From Bradyrhizobium diversitatis (lineage in GTDB: Bacteria > Pseudomonadota > Alphaproteobacteria > Rhizobiales > Xanthobacteraceae), in assembly GCF_016031635.1 (NCBI RefSeq), contig NZ_JACEGD010000012.1, positions 62,001-126,000 on the forward strand: DNA of 64,000 nt, written 5' to 3'. Made by a program: the position numbers and the translations under genes. Of the stretch, positions 1 through 8,338 are shown piece by piece; positions within the stretch are counted from its first letter, which is position 1; every line of letters starts with the position of its first letter. The notes beneath the pieces were generated by a model. That model did not search any database, was not told where the DNA came from, and worked only from the letters and a program-made list of their open reading frames with translations.

Positions 1-63
1 AATTTGACCGGACTCCGGGCGGGCCGCATCCTCCATCCGCCAAGGCCAACAGGGGCGAATTTC

Positions 64-1563
64 GTGGTAGCCACAGATCGCCAGCCGATCCAGGATCTGG
101 ATCAGCCGGAGCAGCCGGCGATGCGCCCCCGCGGGACGCGCGGGCTCGGGCTGTCTGGCAAGCTGCTGCTGCTGACCATTCCCCTGGTGATGATCGCCGC
201 GGTGCTGCTCTATGTGCCGGCCATCGCCAACTTCTGGGTCAACCGGCTGAACGACCGCGTTGCGGCGGCCAATACGGCGGCGCTGGTGCTGGATGCGGCG
301 CCGCTCGGCATGGTTCCCGATTCGCTGTCGCGCCAGATCCTGAAAAGCATCAATGCCCGTGCCGTCGCCATCAAGATGGGCCAGCAGCGCCGTCTGCTCG
401 CCAGCGACAACATCCCGTCCGCCCTCGAGCATGACATCGACCTGCGCGACATGACGGCCTGGGAGGCGATCACCGGCTCGTTCCGGATGATGCTGGAGAC
501 CGGGAACCAGGCCATCCGCATCGTCGGACCCGGGGTCGGCAATGCCCAGTTCATCGAGATCGTCACCGACGAGCTGCCGCTGCGGCAGCAGATGTACCGC
601 TTCTCCCGCAACCTCGTGGTGGTCGCGCTGATCATCGCGGTGCTGACGGCGGGCCTCGTCTATCTCGCGCTCCATTATCTCTTCGTGCGGCCGATGCGGC
701 GGCTGACGGCGAGCCTGGTCGGCTTCCATGAGAACCCGGAGAGTTCGGCCGGGATCATCGTGCCGAGCCAGCGCAGCGATGAGATCGGGGTGGCCGAGCG
801 CGAATTGTCGGACATGCAGCGCGACCTGATGTCGATGCTGCATCAGAAGAGCCGGCTCGCCGCCCTCGGCCTCGCCGTCTCCAAGATCAATCACGATCTG
901 CGCAATCTGCTCGCCTCGGCCCAGCTCCTGTCGGACCAGCTCGCCAGCGTGCCGGATCCGCGGGTGCAGCGCTTTGCGCCCAAGCTCGTGCGCTCGCTCG
1001 AACGCGCCATCGCCTTCTGCCAGTCGACATTGTCCTACGGCCGCGCCCAGGAGGCCGCGCCCGACCGCCGCATGATCCTGATCGAGCCGGTCGTGCTCGA
1101 GGTGCGCGAGACCGCGGGGCTCGCCAACGATGCCTCGATCGCCTGGGTCGCCGCGATCGAGCGCGGGCTGGCGGTGGATGCCGATCCTGACCAGTTGTTC
1201 CGCGTCTTGCTCAACCTCGTCCGCAACGCCGCCCAGGCGCTCGAAAGCCACGCATCGGGTGAGGGCCGCGTCCAGCAGATCCGGATCATCGGTAAGCGCG
1301 AAGGCGCCGTCGCGATCATCGAGGTCTCCGACACCGGCCCCGGCGTCCCCCAGAAGACCCGGGAGCACCTGTTCGAGGCCTTCCAGACCTCCGGCCGCCC
1401 CGGCGGCAGCGGCCTTGGCCTCGCCATCGCAGCCGAGTTGGTGCGCGCCCATGGCGGCGACATCCACCTGGTCGAAGGCACCATCGGCGCCACCTTCCGG
1501 ATCGTCATCCCCGATCGCCCCGTGGAACTGCTCTCCATCCGCAACGAGCGGCAGAGGGCGTAG
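64..1563 (+). CDS. Sensor histidine kinase (HAMP, HisKA-like, HATPase_c)
   Basis: Membrane two-component sensor kinase. An N-terminal hydrophobic helix (LLLLTIPLVM) and a second one (VVVALIIAVL) bracket a periplasmic region of about 130 residues, followed by a HAMP-like linker. The phosphoacceptor His lies in SKINHDLRN (codon 892-894), the N box is LLNLVRNAAQAL, and the ATP lid has DTGPGVP and GGSGLGLAIA, so the catalytic core is complete. No response regulator follows; the next gene downstream is a tRNA, so a partner, if adjacent, would be upstream of this window. GTG at 64 is preceded by AGGGG; ATG at 121 with GGAG is an equally possible start, and the frame is open to the window edge. The ligand is unknown. 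Confidence 0.85.
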   Translation: MVATDRQPIQDLDQPEQPAMRPRGTRGLGLSGKLLLLTIPLVMIAAVLLYVPAIANFWVNRLNDRVAAANTAALVLDAAPLGMVPDSLSRQILKSINARAVAIKMGQQRRLLASDNIPSALEHDIDLRDMTAWEAITGSFRMMLETGNQAIRIVGPGVGNAQFIEIVTDELPLRQQMYRFSRNLVVVALIIAVLTAGLVYLALHYLFVRPMRRLTASLVGFHENPESSAGIIVPSQRSDEIGVAERELSDMQRDLMSMLHQKSRLAALGLAVSKINHDLRNLLASAQLLSDQLASVPDPRVQRFAPKLVRSLERAIAFCQSTLSYGRAQEAAPDRRMILIEPVVLEVRETAGLANDASIAWVAAIERGLAVDADPDQLFRVLLNLVRNAAQALESHASGEGRVQQIRIIGKREGAVAIIEVSDTGPGVPQKTREHLFEAFQTSGRPGGSGLGLAIAAELVRAHGGDIHLVEGTIGATFRIVIPDRPVELLSIRNERQRA

Positions 1564-1609
1564 TCGGCCAGAGGCCGAGCGAACGAGCGGGGCGATCTCC
1601 ATTCCTTCC

Positions 1610-1730
1610 GTCATTCCGGGACGACCCGAAGGGTCGGGTCCGGAATCCATAACCCCGGCTGGTGGTTATGGATTCTCAGGTGCGCAATTGCGCACCATAG
1701 CTCGCGACTTCGTCGCGCCCCGGAATGACG
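1610..1730. repeat. Intergenic palindromic repeat
   Basis: A nested inverted repeat. The outer arms GTCATTCCGGG (1610) and CCCGGAATGAC (ending 1729) enclose a second stem (GAATCCATAACC against GGTTATGGATTC, about 1643-1675) and the short palindrome TGCGCAATTGCGCA at 1681-1694. The pattern is that of abundant non-coding palindromes of Bradyrhizobium intergenic space. It lies between the kinase stop and tRNA-Arg, where it could act as a transcription terminator or RNA stabiliser. Confidence 0.7.
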
Positions 1731-1879
1731 AACAGAGGTGCGGAAATGCCCCAAAATACCGGCGAGCCGGACCTTGCCAATCGGGACAAGAGCGGTTAGT
1801 CAGAGCGCTCTTTCGCACTCCTCCCGGTCCTCCGGGAGCTGCGTCGCGGGTCATGCCCGCTATCGCTGTTTGCGAAGAT

Positions 1880-1956
1880 GCGCCCGTAGCTCAGCTGGAT
1901 AGAGCATCAGACTACGAATCTGAGGGTCGGACGTTCGAATCGTTCCGGGCGCGCCA
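1880..1956 (+). tRNA. tRNA-Arg (anticodon ACG)
   Basis: A complete 77-nt cloverleaf. The acceptor stem GCGCCCG pairs with CGGGCGC (1946-1952), followed by discriminator G and an encoded CCA at 1954-1956. The D arm is GCTC/GAGC. The anticodon stem TCAGA/TCTGA encloses loop CTACGAA, giving anticodon ACG at 1914-1916. The T arm contains GTTCGAATC. A degenerate copy of the 3' two thirds is found at 7832-7885. Confidence 0.97.
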
Positions 1957-2072
1957 TTTTCGGCCATTCAGTGCAGAACAGCGTACAATTCCTCGCGCTG
2001 AGCCTTTTGCCCATTGAAGGCCACACCGTTCAGGGCCCGAGTGGCCCGGCCCGACATAGGGGTAGGCTCGCC

Positions 2073-2882
2073 TCACGCGACGCCGGCAGGCTTCTCCAGG
2101 TCGGCCCAGATCTCAGCAAAATAGTGCTGGAACGCTGTATCGGTGCGCAGCGCGGCGGGATCGCGGCCCTCCCGCGGCAACTCGATCACGTGTAGCGCGC
2201 GCACCGTGGCGGGCCGTGCGCTCAGCACCAGCACGCGGTCGGCCATGGCGATGGCTTCGCCGATATCGTGAGTGACGAGGATCGCGCTCTTGCCGCGCTC
2301 GGCGATGATGCGGGAGACGTCGGCCTGCATCAGCAGGCGCGTCTGGAAGTCGAGCGCCGAGAACGGCTCGTCGAGCAGGATCACTTCGGGATCGAAGGCG
2401 AGCGTGCGCATGATGGCGACGCGTTGGCGCATGCCGCCGGAGAGCGCCGCGGGCTTGGCCTGTTCGAAGCCGGCGAGGCCATAGGTCTTGATCAGCCCCA
2501 GTGCGATCTCGCGCGCGCGCGACTTCGGCGTTTTGCGGATCTCCAGCCCCAGCATGACGTTGTCGAGCACGCTGCGCCACGGCAGCAGCAGATCCTTCTG
2601 CAGCATGTAGCCGACATGGCCCGCGGCATCGTCGACGCGGCGGCCACCGACCTCGACATGGCCTCGGGTCGGCCGCAGCAGGCCGGCGATGGCGTTGAAC
2701 AGCGTGGACTTGCCGCAGCCGGAGGGGCCGACGATCGCGAGCGTCTCGCCGCGGCGCAGCTCGAAATCCACCTTGCGGATCGCCTCGACCGGACGGCCGG
2801 TGCCTTCGAAGGTGACGCCGACATTCTCGGCGCGCAGCACGATCGGCTCCGAGCCTGCAATATTCTGCGCGAGCGCGTTCAT
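2073..2882 (-). CDS. ABC transporter ATPase, NMT1/TauB/SsuB type
   Basis: Cytoplasmic ATPase that energises the importer made of the permease at 3703-4500 and the binding protein at 5625-6635. Walker A GPSGCGKST is at residues 52-60, the Q loop is in YMLQKDLLLPW, the signature is LSGGMRQR, Walker B is ILLDEPFSALD, and the switch His is in VTHDIGEA. At 269 residues it has the usual length of nitrate/sulfonate/taurine-type ATPases. The ATG at 2882 overlaps the stop of the rutD-like gene by four bases (ATGA), making this the last gene of the operon. Substrate cannot be read from the ATPase; the neighbouring rut enzymes suggest a pyrimidine-related nitrogen compound. Confidence 0.93.
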   Translation of the reverse strand: MNALAQNIAGSEPIVLRAENVGVTFEGTGRPVEAIRKVDFELRRGETLAIVGPSGCGKSTLFNAIAGLLRPTRGHVEVGGRRVDDAAGHVGYMLQKDLLLPWRSVLDNVMLGLEIRKTPKSRAREIALGLIKTYGLAGFEQAKPAALSGGMRQRVAIMRTLAFDPEVILLDEPFSALDFQTRLLMQADVSRIIAERGKSAILVTHDIGEAIAMADRVLVLSARPATVRALHVIELPREGRDPAALRTDTAFQHYFAEIWADLEKPAGVA

Positions 2883-3670
2883 CGGTCCACCTCCCTGCAG
2901 AAGTCGAGCAGCGTGTCGTTGAAGATATTCGGTGTGACCACGCTGAAGGCATGCGCCCCCCAACCCACCTCGTGCACGCGCGCGCCGGGAATGGAAGCGG
3001 CGAGTTCGCGGGTGAGATAGGCCGGCACCAGCGCGTCGTCCTTTGCGGACGACAGCAGCGTAGGTACGTTGATCTCCTTGAGGCGCCGGCCGCCCTCGAA
3101 TGCCAGGAACATGTCGATGCGCTGGTTCATCGTCGCGACGGCGGGGAAGTGTTTCAGGATGCGTTCTTCCTCCGCGTCGAGATGGGCGATGTTCTCGGAG
3201 ATCCATTGCGGCGGATAGAGGAACAGCGGCTGCGCGCGCACATAGGCTTGCGGTCCGGACTGGTTGAGCAGCGCTTTCCGGATCTCGAAGCAGCGCCGCA
3301 GGAACGGATCGGCGCGGCCCCAGCCGTTGACGATGGTGAGGCTGCGCAGGCGTTTCGGCTGACGCAGCGCCAGCTCGATGCCGACAATGCCGCCGATGGC
3401 GTGGCCGACGACATGCGCGGCATCGACGTTTGCATGGTCGAGCACGCTGGCGATGTCGTCGGCCATGCCGGCGATGCTGCGATCGCTTCGTGCGCTGCGG
3501 CCGGTGCCGACGTGATCGTAGAGAATGACCTGATGGCGCTCGGTGAGCGCATCCAGCTGCGGCGCCCAGAACGAGCCGCTGCCGCCCATGCCGACCGAGA
3601 GCAAAACCGGCGTACCGTGCCCGTGAACTTCGTAATAGATCTCGGCATCCTTGCTGCGTGCAAAAGCCAT
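2879..3670 (-). CDS. rutD: RutD-like alpha/beta hydrolase (aminoacrylate hydrolase family)
   Basis: Alpha/beta hydrolase of 263 residues. Features shared with Escherichia coli RutD, as recalled, include an N-terminal GMGGSGSFW block, GHAIGG where other family members have a GxSxG nucleophile elbow, NGWGR followed by RRCFEIR, and AQPLFLYPPQW. The missing elbow Ser is also absent in E. coli RutD, so it is a family trait rather than damage here. RutD speeds conversion of aminoacrylate to malonic semialdehyde and ammonia after uracil ring opening. The gene lies between permease and ATPase genes and overlaps the latter by 4 bp, so it is inside the transport operon. The frame is open further upstream, but ATG 3670 gives the family N-terminus. 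Confidence 0.85.
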   Translation of the reverse strand: MAFARSKDAEIYYEVHGHGTPVLLSVGMGGSGSFWAPQLDALTERHQVILYDHVGTGRSARSDRSIAGMADDIASVLDHANVDAAHVVGHAIGGIVGIELALRQPKRLRSLTIVNGWGRADPFLRRCFEIRKALLNQSGPQAYVRAQPLFLYPPQWISENIAHLDAEEERILKHFPAVATMNQRIDMFLAFEGGRRLKEINVPTLLSSAKDDALVPAYLTRELAASIPGARVHEVGWGAHAFSVVTPNIFNDTLLDFCREVDR

Positions 3671-3702
3671 GACGTCCCAGCTATTGAGTGATGAGTTTCG
3701 GA

Positions 3703-4500
3703 TCAGGACAGCAGGCGCCGCTCGATCAGGTCGATCGCGGCGTACATCAGCAGCGCCACCGCCATCAGCGCCGCGATGCCCACCCACACCGCGTTGAGGT
3801 CGTAGAGCACGCCGGCATAGTAGATCATGTAACCGAGGCCCTCTTTCGAGGCGATGTACTCGCCGACGACGGCGCCGATCAGGGCAAAGCCGACATTGAG
3901 GCGGAAGGCCGCGACGATCCACGGCATCGCGCCGGGCACGATCACGGTGCGCCAGGTCTTCCAGCGCGAAGCGCCAAGCGAGCGCAGCAGCTTGACGAGA
4001 TCGGCGTCGACCTCCTTGGCTCCCTGGAGTGCGGTGATGACCGCGACGATGAAGGTGATGATCGCCGCGATCGCGATCTTCGAGGAGAGGCCGATGCCGA
4101 ACCAGACGATGATCAGCGGTGCCAGCGCGATTTTCGGCAGGCCGTTGAGCGCGATCAGGTACGGCCGCAGCACCGCCGCGCCGGTCGGGAACAGCCATAG
4201 CGACAATCCCGCAGCGCTGCCGAGCACCGTGCCGATCAGGAAACCGGCGATGGCTTCCCATGCGGTGAGCCCGGCGTCGCGTAGCAACTCGCCACTGGCG
4301 ATGAGCTTGCCCGCCTTCGCGATGATGCCGCTCGGCTGGCCGTAGAGATAGACGGCGATGAAGCCGAGGCGGATCGCAAGCTCCCACGCCGCCAGCAGTG
4401 CGACCAATAGTGCGATCTGGAGCAGCGCGATCCGGGCTGCGGTGGGCAGCTTGAACCGCGCGCCTGTCACTGCGGCCTGGCCTGCATCGAGCACGGCCAC
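3703..4500 (-). CDS. ABC transporter permease, NMT1/TauC/SsuC type
   Basis: Inner-membrane permease of 265 residues with about six hydrophobic segments, starting with IALLQIALLVALLAAW. It carries the ATPase-docking EAA loop (LVKLLRSLGASRWKTWRTV, followed by IVPGAMP) and the family WFGIGLSSK segment. The GTG start at 4500 is one base past the RutC-like stop, so translation is probably coupled. It pairs with the ATPase at 2073-2882 and the exported binding protein at 5625-6635. Placing rut enzymes between the transporter genes suggests that uptake and degradation are made from one mRNA. Confidence 0.92.
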   Translation of the reverse strand: MAVLDAGQAAVTGARFKLPTAARIALLQIALLVALLAAWELAIRLGFIAVYLYGQPSGIIAKAGKLIASGELLRDAGLTAWEAIAGFLIGTVLGSAAGLSLWLFPTGAAVLRPYLIALNGLPKIALAPLIIVWFGIGLSSKIAIAAIITFIVAVITALQGAKEVDADLVKLLRSLGASRWKTWRTVIVPGAMPWIVAAFRLNVGFALIGAVVGEYIASKEGLGYMIYYAGVLYDLNAVWVGIAALMAVALLMYAAIDLIERRLLS

Positions 4501-4501
4501 C

Positions 4502-4888
4502 TCACGCCCTCTTGTGCGCGATCGAGGCGATCTCGACGAGGCAGGCGGGCTTCACGAGGCCGCACTGGATGCAGTACCGCGCCGGCTTCTCGCCGGGAAA
4601 ATATTCGGCATAGACCTTGTTGACCGCCGCATAGTTCGCCCAGTCGGTGATGAAGATCGAGTTGAAGGTGACGTCGGCCAGGCTCGCGCCTGCCGCCTCC
4701 AGTACGCGCTTGATGGTCTCGAGGATATGCCGGGTCTGGCCGGCGGCATCCCCTTCATGGACGACGTCGTTGTTCGAATCGAACGCCAGCGTGCCCGAGA
4801 CGTAGATGACGTTGTCGGCCATCATGCCCGGCGAGTACGGGGCGATGGGCGCGTGGGTGCCCGGCGGAATGATGGCGCGGTCGGTCAT
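4502..4888 (-). CDS. rutC: RutC-like RidA-family protein (aminoacrylate deaminase family)
   Basis: A 128-residue protein of the YjgF/YER057c/UK114 (RidA) family. It shows the RutC-specific landmarks [44 protein letters not shown] and VEIASIAH, which match E. coli RutC closely as recalled, much better than generic RidA. RutC acts on aminoacrylate (or its peracid form) during uracil breakdown. The ATG at 4888 overlaps the RutB-like stop (ATGA), and one base separates its stop from the permease start. The conserved Cys of PARYCIQCG is present, so the enzyme looks intact. Confidence 0.9.
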   Translation of the reverse strand: MTDRAIIPPGTHAPIAPYSPGMMADNVIYVSGTLAFDSNNDVVHEGDAAGQTRHILETIKRVLEAAGASLADVTFNSIFITDWANYAAVNKVYAEYFPGEKPARYCIQCGLVKPACLVEIASIAHKRA

Positions 4889-5625
4889 GGCGTATCCTCT
4901 TTTGCTGGAGCGGCTTCGGTCTGGGCAAAGGCGCGGCGGAAATCGCTCGCGGACGAGACCCAGCCGAAGAAGGTCTCGATGTTGAAGATTGAGGCTTTCT
5001 GGATGTAGTCGGGACCGGCCTGGTGCGTTGCGTCCTCCAGCATCACGCCGAAATATTCGAGATGGAAGCCGTCGCGCAGCGTCGATTCCACGCAGACATT
5101 GGTGGCGATGCCGCAGAACACGAGGTTGCGGATGCCGCGGGCGCGCAAGATGCTGTCGAACTGGCTGTTGAAAAAGCCGCTATAGCGCGTCTTCGGCACC
5201 ACGATGTCGCCGGGCTTGGGTTGCAGCTCGTCGACCAGCGCATAGTCCCAGCCGCCCTTGGCGAGCAGCCTGCCTTGCAGCTCGGGCCGTTTGCGCATCG
5301 TCTTCAGCGCGTTCGACTTGTGCCAGTTCGGCGAGCCCGGCCCGCCGGCCTCGACATAGTCGGCGTCCCAGCCGTTCTGGAAGAAGATCACGGGAACGCC
5401 GGCGCCCCGCGCGACCGCCACCACGTCCTGGATCGCCGTGATCGCGGCCTTGGCGCCGGAGATGTCGAAGCCGGCGAGGTCGAGATAGCCGTTCGGCGAG
5501 GCATAGGCGTTCTGCATGTCGACGACGACCACGGCCGTCTCGTCGACCGCGAGCCGGAGCGGCTCGGGCCGCGCCGGGAGCGTGACAAAGCGCTGCTCGC
5601 GCGCGTCGGAGGTGTTCACGATCAT
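4885..5625 (-). CDS. rutB: RutB-like ureidoacrylate amidohydrolase (isochorismatase fold)
   Basis: A 246-residue cysteine hydrolase of the isochorismatase superfamily. The catalytic Asp is in VVVDMQNAY and the nucleophile Cys in [26 protein letters not shown] is a conserved RutB stretch, and the long N-terminal region matches ureidoacrylate amidohydrolases. The reaction splits ureidoacrylate to carbamate and aminoacrylate, the substrate of RutC and RutD next door. ATG at 5625 overlaps the TGA of the binding-protein gene (TGATG); GTG at 5628 is an alternative start. The ring-opening monooxygenase RutA, which makes ureidoacrylate, is not encoded anywhere in this window. Confidence 0.87.
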   Translation of the reverse strand: MIVNTSDAREQRFVTLPARPEPLRLAVDETAVVVVDMQNAYASPNGYLDLAGFDISGAKAAITAIQDVVAVARGAGVPVIFFQNGWDADYVEAGGPGSPNWHKSNALKTMRKRPELQGRLLAKGGWDYALVDELQPKPGDIVVPKTRYSGFFNSQFDSILRARGIRNLVFCGIATNVCVESTLRDGFHLEYFGVMLEDATHQAGPDYIQKASIFNIETFFGWVSSASDFRRAFAQTEAAPAKEDTP

Positions 5626-6635
5626 CACGCGAGACCGAACTGCCTGGTCGCCTGCTCGGCGAAGCGGTTATCGACCATCTGCGTATAGGGGAGTGCGGAT
5701 TGCACTGCGCCGCCGCCTTGCTCGAGCCGCATCGCGCGGTCCCACTCGTCGGCGGAGATGGTCGGGTTGCGCGGGATCGCGGTCTTCGAGCCGAAGAAGT
5801 TCTTCGTTGCGCTGGCGACGACAGATGGTGTGACCTTCGTGAAGTATTTTTCGGCGACCTCGGTGAAAACAGCGTTGTTCTCGTGCATCAGCTTCTGCGC
5901 TTCTGCGATCGCATTGCAAAAGCCTTGGATGGCGGCCGGGTTGCTCGCGATCGTCTCTTCCGTCGCCATCGCGGTGGTAAAGCAGAGCGATCCCAGCGCA
6001 TCGGCGAAGGACAGCACCGGCACGAGGCCGAACTGCTCGGCGGCGATGCTGACGTCCCATTCGAAGGCGGTAGCGATGTCGGCGCGGCCGTCCTTCACCG
6101 CGGCGGCCTGCGCGCCCGGCGGCAGTTCGAGGAACGTGACGCCGGCCTCCTTCGGATCGAACTTACCGATGGTCTTGATCGCATAGGTCGGCACCTGGAT
6201 CGTCGAAGAGGGGAATTTCAGCGTCGCGATGGTCTTGCCGCGGAGATCCTCGATCGTCCTGATCTTGCTGTCGGGTTTCGCAATGCCCCACATCGACACG
6301 CCGCCGACGATCTTGGCGATGTTCTTGATCTTGCCGCCCTCGCGCACTGCATTCACCGACATGCCCGGGCTGGTCACCCCGATTTGGCCGCGCCCTGAAA
6401 GCAGAATCGGCACCGGCAGCGCGATGCCGCCGGCGGTGGAGAGGTCGGCATCGAGGCCATGCTTGGCGAACAGTCCCTTGTCAGCCGCGACGTAAAGCGA
6501 GTTGTACATGCCGAGCCGCAGCGCTTCGGTGATTGCCACTTTGCCGGCTGCGAAGGTCGGGGTGGAGAGGCCGGCCAGTGGCGCCGTTGCCGCGCCCAGC
6601 AGCGAGTATTTCATGAGGTCGCGTCGGTTGATCAC
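5625..6635 (-). CDS. ABC transporter substrate-binding protein (NMT1/SsuA-like), exported
   Basis: Periplasmic binding protein of 336 residues, first gene of the rut/ABC operon. The N-terminus [13 protein letters not shown] followed by a hydrophobic stretch and PTFAAG is a Tat-like signal. The body has the NMT1/THI5-like pattern of this family ([36 protein letters not shown]). Start chosen at GTG 6635, preceded by AAAGGA at good spacing; the frame stays open to 6779, but that start would overlap the divergent LysR gene. The family binds pyrimidine-like, sulfonate or nitrate ligands; linkage to rutBCD favours a pyrimidine or ureido compound, which is inference. Confidence 0.88.
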   Translation of the reverse strand: MINRRDLMKYSLLGAATAPLAGLSTPTFAAGKVAITEALRLGMYNSLYVAADKGLFAKHGLDADLSTAGGIALPVPILLSGRGQIGVTSPGMSVNAVREGGKIKNIAKIVGGVSMWGIAKPDSKIRTIEDLRGKTIATLKFPSSTIQVPTYAIKTIGKFDPKEAGVTFLELPPGAQAAAVKDGRADIATAFEWDVSIAAEQFGLVPVLSFADALGSLCFTTAMATEETIASNPAAIQGFCNAIAEAQKLMHENNAVFTEVAEKYFTKVTPSVVASATKNFFGSKTAIPRNPTISADEWDRAMRLEQGGGAVQSALPYTQMVDNRFAEQATRQFGLA

Positions 6636-6670
6636 GTCCCAATCCTTTTGCTTGTTGGAACAGTGGGTTA

Positions 6671-6753
6671 GTTCCCATTGTGCCCAATTTCTGATCGTTC
6701 CCGGTCTTCGCACAAAATCCTTGCACTGGAGATTTTCATTAGCAATTGGGAAT
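6671..6753. promoter_or_regulatory. Divergent control region of the rut/ABC operon and LysR gene
   Basis: The space between the binding-protein start (6635) and the LysR start (6778) holds both promoters. TTCCCATTG (6672-6680) and its near inverted partner CAATTGGGAA (6743-6752) flank it, a spacing that could let a LysR tetramer bind both ends. The sequence is notably A/T-rich just before the LysR ATG. No exact LysR box could be fixed by eye. Confidence 0.3.
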
Positions 6754-6777
6754 AGAGAGATATATTTATAAGCAAAC

Positions 6778-7695
6778 ATGATAGATCAGCTCGACCTGAA
6801 GCAGCTCCGCGTTTTCGTCCGCGTTGTCGAGACCGGCAGCTTCAGCGCCGCGGCACGGTCGCTCGGCATGTCGCAATCCGCTGTCAGCCAGTTGGTGCGC
6901 CAGCTGGAAGACGGCCTGCGCGTGCGGCTGCTCGACCGCACCACGCGAAGGCTTCAGCTCAGCAAGGTCGGCGCGGACTTCATGCCGGGCATTCAGCGCC
7001 TGCTCGCCGATCTCGATCGACAGCTTCAGGATCTGCGCGATTTGCGCGAACATCGCCGCGGTCACGTCACGGTGGCCTGCGTGCCGTCGGTCGCGCTGCG
7101 GCTGATGCCGCGCGTGCTCGCCGCGTTCCAGCGCGAACATCCGATGGTCGCGGTGACGTTGAAGGAGATCTCGCGGCATCAGATCTTCGCTGCGCTGCGC
7201 GGCGGCGACGTCGATCTTGGCATTGCCAACGTCCCGGGCGACGATCCCGAGCTCGATGCTTCACGACTGCTCGTCGACAATTTCGCGCTGGTGATGCGCC
7301 GCGACCATCCGCTCGCCGCGCGGGACGCCGTAAGCTGGGCGGAAGCCTCGAAGGCCGGCCTCGTCGTGATGGCATCGGGCACCGGAATCCGGCTCGAGAT
7401 CGAGCGCGGCGTCGCCGATCTCGGTCAGGGCATGCCGATCCACGAGGCCGAGCATCCGGCGACGCTGCTGGCGCTGGTCGAGGCCGGCGTCGGCGTCGCA
7501 CCGTTGCCGAGTCTCGCTTGGCCCGAGGCCAGCCATCCCGTGCTCACCTGGCGCAAGCTGGTCGAGCCCGTGATCGAGCGCGAGCTCTATCTGATCTGGC
7601 GCATCGGCCGCGATCTCTCGCCTGCCGCGCGCGCGCTCCAGCGCGGCATTCTTTCCGGGGCTCAGGAGATTCGCGAGCGTACGGTCTCCGGCTGA
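6778..7695 (+). CDS. LysR-family transcriptional regulator of the rut/ABC operon
   Basis: A 305-residue LysR regulator: N-terminal winged helix-turn-helix (GSFSAAARSLGMSQSAVSQLVRQLE, shown here as family landmarks SAAARSLGMSQSAVS), then a linker helix and a periplasmic-binding-like effector domain from about residue 90. It is transcribed away from the binding-protein gene, the classical arrangement for a LysR activator of the neighbouring operon. ATG 6778 is the only sensible start. The likely effector is the transported compound or a breakdown product, which is inference. The gene is the last intact one before the degenerate tRNA copy. Confidence 0.92.
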   Translation: MIDQLDLKQLRVFVRVVETGSFSAAARSLGMSQSAVSQLVRQLEDGLRVRLLDRTTRRLQLSKVGADFMPGIQRLLADLDRQLQDLRDLREHRRGHVTVACVPSVALRLMPRVLAAFQREHPMVAVTLKEISRHQIFAALRGGDVDLGIANVPGDDPELDASRLLVDNFALVMRRDHPLAARDAVSWAEASKAGLVVMASGTGIRLEIERGVADLGQGMPIHEAEHPATLLALVEAGVGVAPLPSLAWPEASHPVLTWRKLVEPVIERELYLIWRIGRDLSPAARALQRGILSGAQEIRERTVSG

Positions 7696-7831
7696 TGACA
7701 GTCACGAACAACATCGGTCGACGCTCTTCCTTCCTCCACGGTAACCGTCGAATCCAAAGAGGTTGAAAAGCCGAACGCTTATGTGCTTAGTCCTTTCTGA
7801 CGGTGACGAGTCGATGCAAAATCAATGATTT

Positions 7832-7885
7832 AGCCTCAGATCGCGTGTCTGAGGGGCGGACGTTCGGATCGTTCCGGGTGCGCCA
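7832..7885 (+). pseudogene. Degenerate tRNA-Arg 3' fragment (possible attachment-site remnant)
   Basis: A 54-bp stretch aligning with the 3' part of tRNA-Arg(ACG) at 1880-1956. The anticodon stem TCAGA/TCTGA is kept, but the loop is TCGCGTG instead of CTACGAA. From TCTGA to CCA the two copies differ at only a few positions (for example GGGTGCGCCA against GGGCGCGCCA). The D arm and 5' acceptor strand are missing, so it cannot be functional. Intact tRNA on one side and a direct repeat of its 3' end in the same orientation on the other is the pattern left by integration at a tRNA gene. Confidence 0.75.
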
Positions 7886-7967
7886 TTCTTCGACGGAAGG
7901 TCAGGCAAGGCAGCATCTGGTCGCCAGACCGGGCCGAGACCGGATGGTCACGCCGTGTGAGGAGCTG

Positions 7968-8324
7968 ATGAGGATATCGCAGGCGTTCAAATTCGAGGCG
8001 GCGCATCGGCTGCCAAACGTGCCCGAGACGCACCGGTGCAGCCGGCTGCATGGCCATTCCTATCGGGTCGAGGTCCAGCTGGACGGTCCCGTAGACCCGC
8101 ACACCGGCTTCGTTGCGGACTTCTTCGATATCGAAAAGTGCTTCGCCGACATCATGGGCACGCTGGACCACCAATGCCTGAACGAGGTCGAAGGCCTCGA
8201 GAACCCGACCGCCGAGAATATCGCGGTCTGGATCTGGGATCGGTTGAAGCCGGGCCTTGCGCAGCTGTCAGCGGTCCGGGTCTATGAAACGGCGGACTGC
8301 TGGGCCGAATATCAGGGGCGGTGA
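7968..8324 (+). CDS. queD: 6-carboxytetrahydropterin synthase (QueD/PTPS family)
   Basis: A 118-residue enzyme of the 6-pyruvoyl-tetrahydropterin synthase fold, converting dihydroneopterin triphosphate to 6-carboxytetrahydropterin on the route to queuosine. Zinc His residues are in FEAAHRL and LHGHSY, the catalytic Cys in ETHRCSRLHGH, and Glu residues in ENPTAENIAVW. Start chosen at ATG 7968 after GAGGAG; the frame is open upstream through the tRNA fragment, but that part is not protein-like. No other queuosine gene is nearby, so it stands alone beside the putative island boundary. Confidence 0.92.
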   Translation: MRISQAFKFEAAHRLPNVPETHRCSRLHGHSYRVEVQLDGPVDPHTGFVADFFDIEKCFADIMGTLDHQCLNEVEGLENPTAENIAVWIWDRLKPGLAQLSAVRVYETADCWAEYQGR

Positions 8325-8338
8325 CGACGGCCCTTGTT

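Noticed and set aside
1564..1879. Possible small gene between the kinase and tRNA-Arg
   Set aside because: The open frames arise from the palindromic repeat and have no ribosome site.
3389..3403. RutD as an inactivated hydrolase because the elbow Ser is absent
   Set aside because: As recalled, E. coli RutD also has GHALG at this site, so the missing Ser is a family trait, not damage.
6636..6779. Longer start of the rut-operon binding protein up to 6779
   Set aside because: It would overlap the divergent LysR start and add residues before the Tat signal; GTG 6635 has a good ribosome site.
7803..7967. N-terminal extension of QueD through the tRNA fragment
   Set aside because: The extension encodes the degenerate tRNA sequence and does not look like protein; ATG 7968 has a ribosome site and the family N-terminus.
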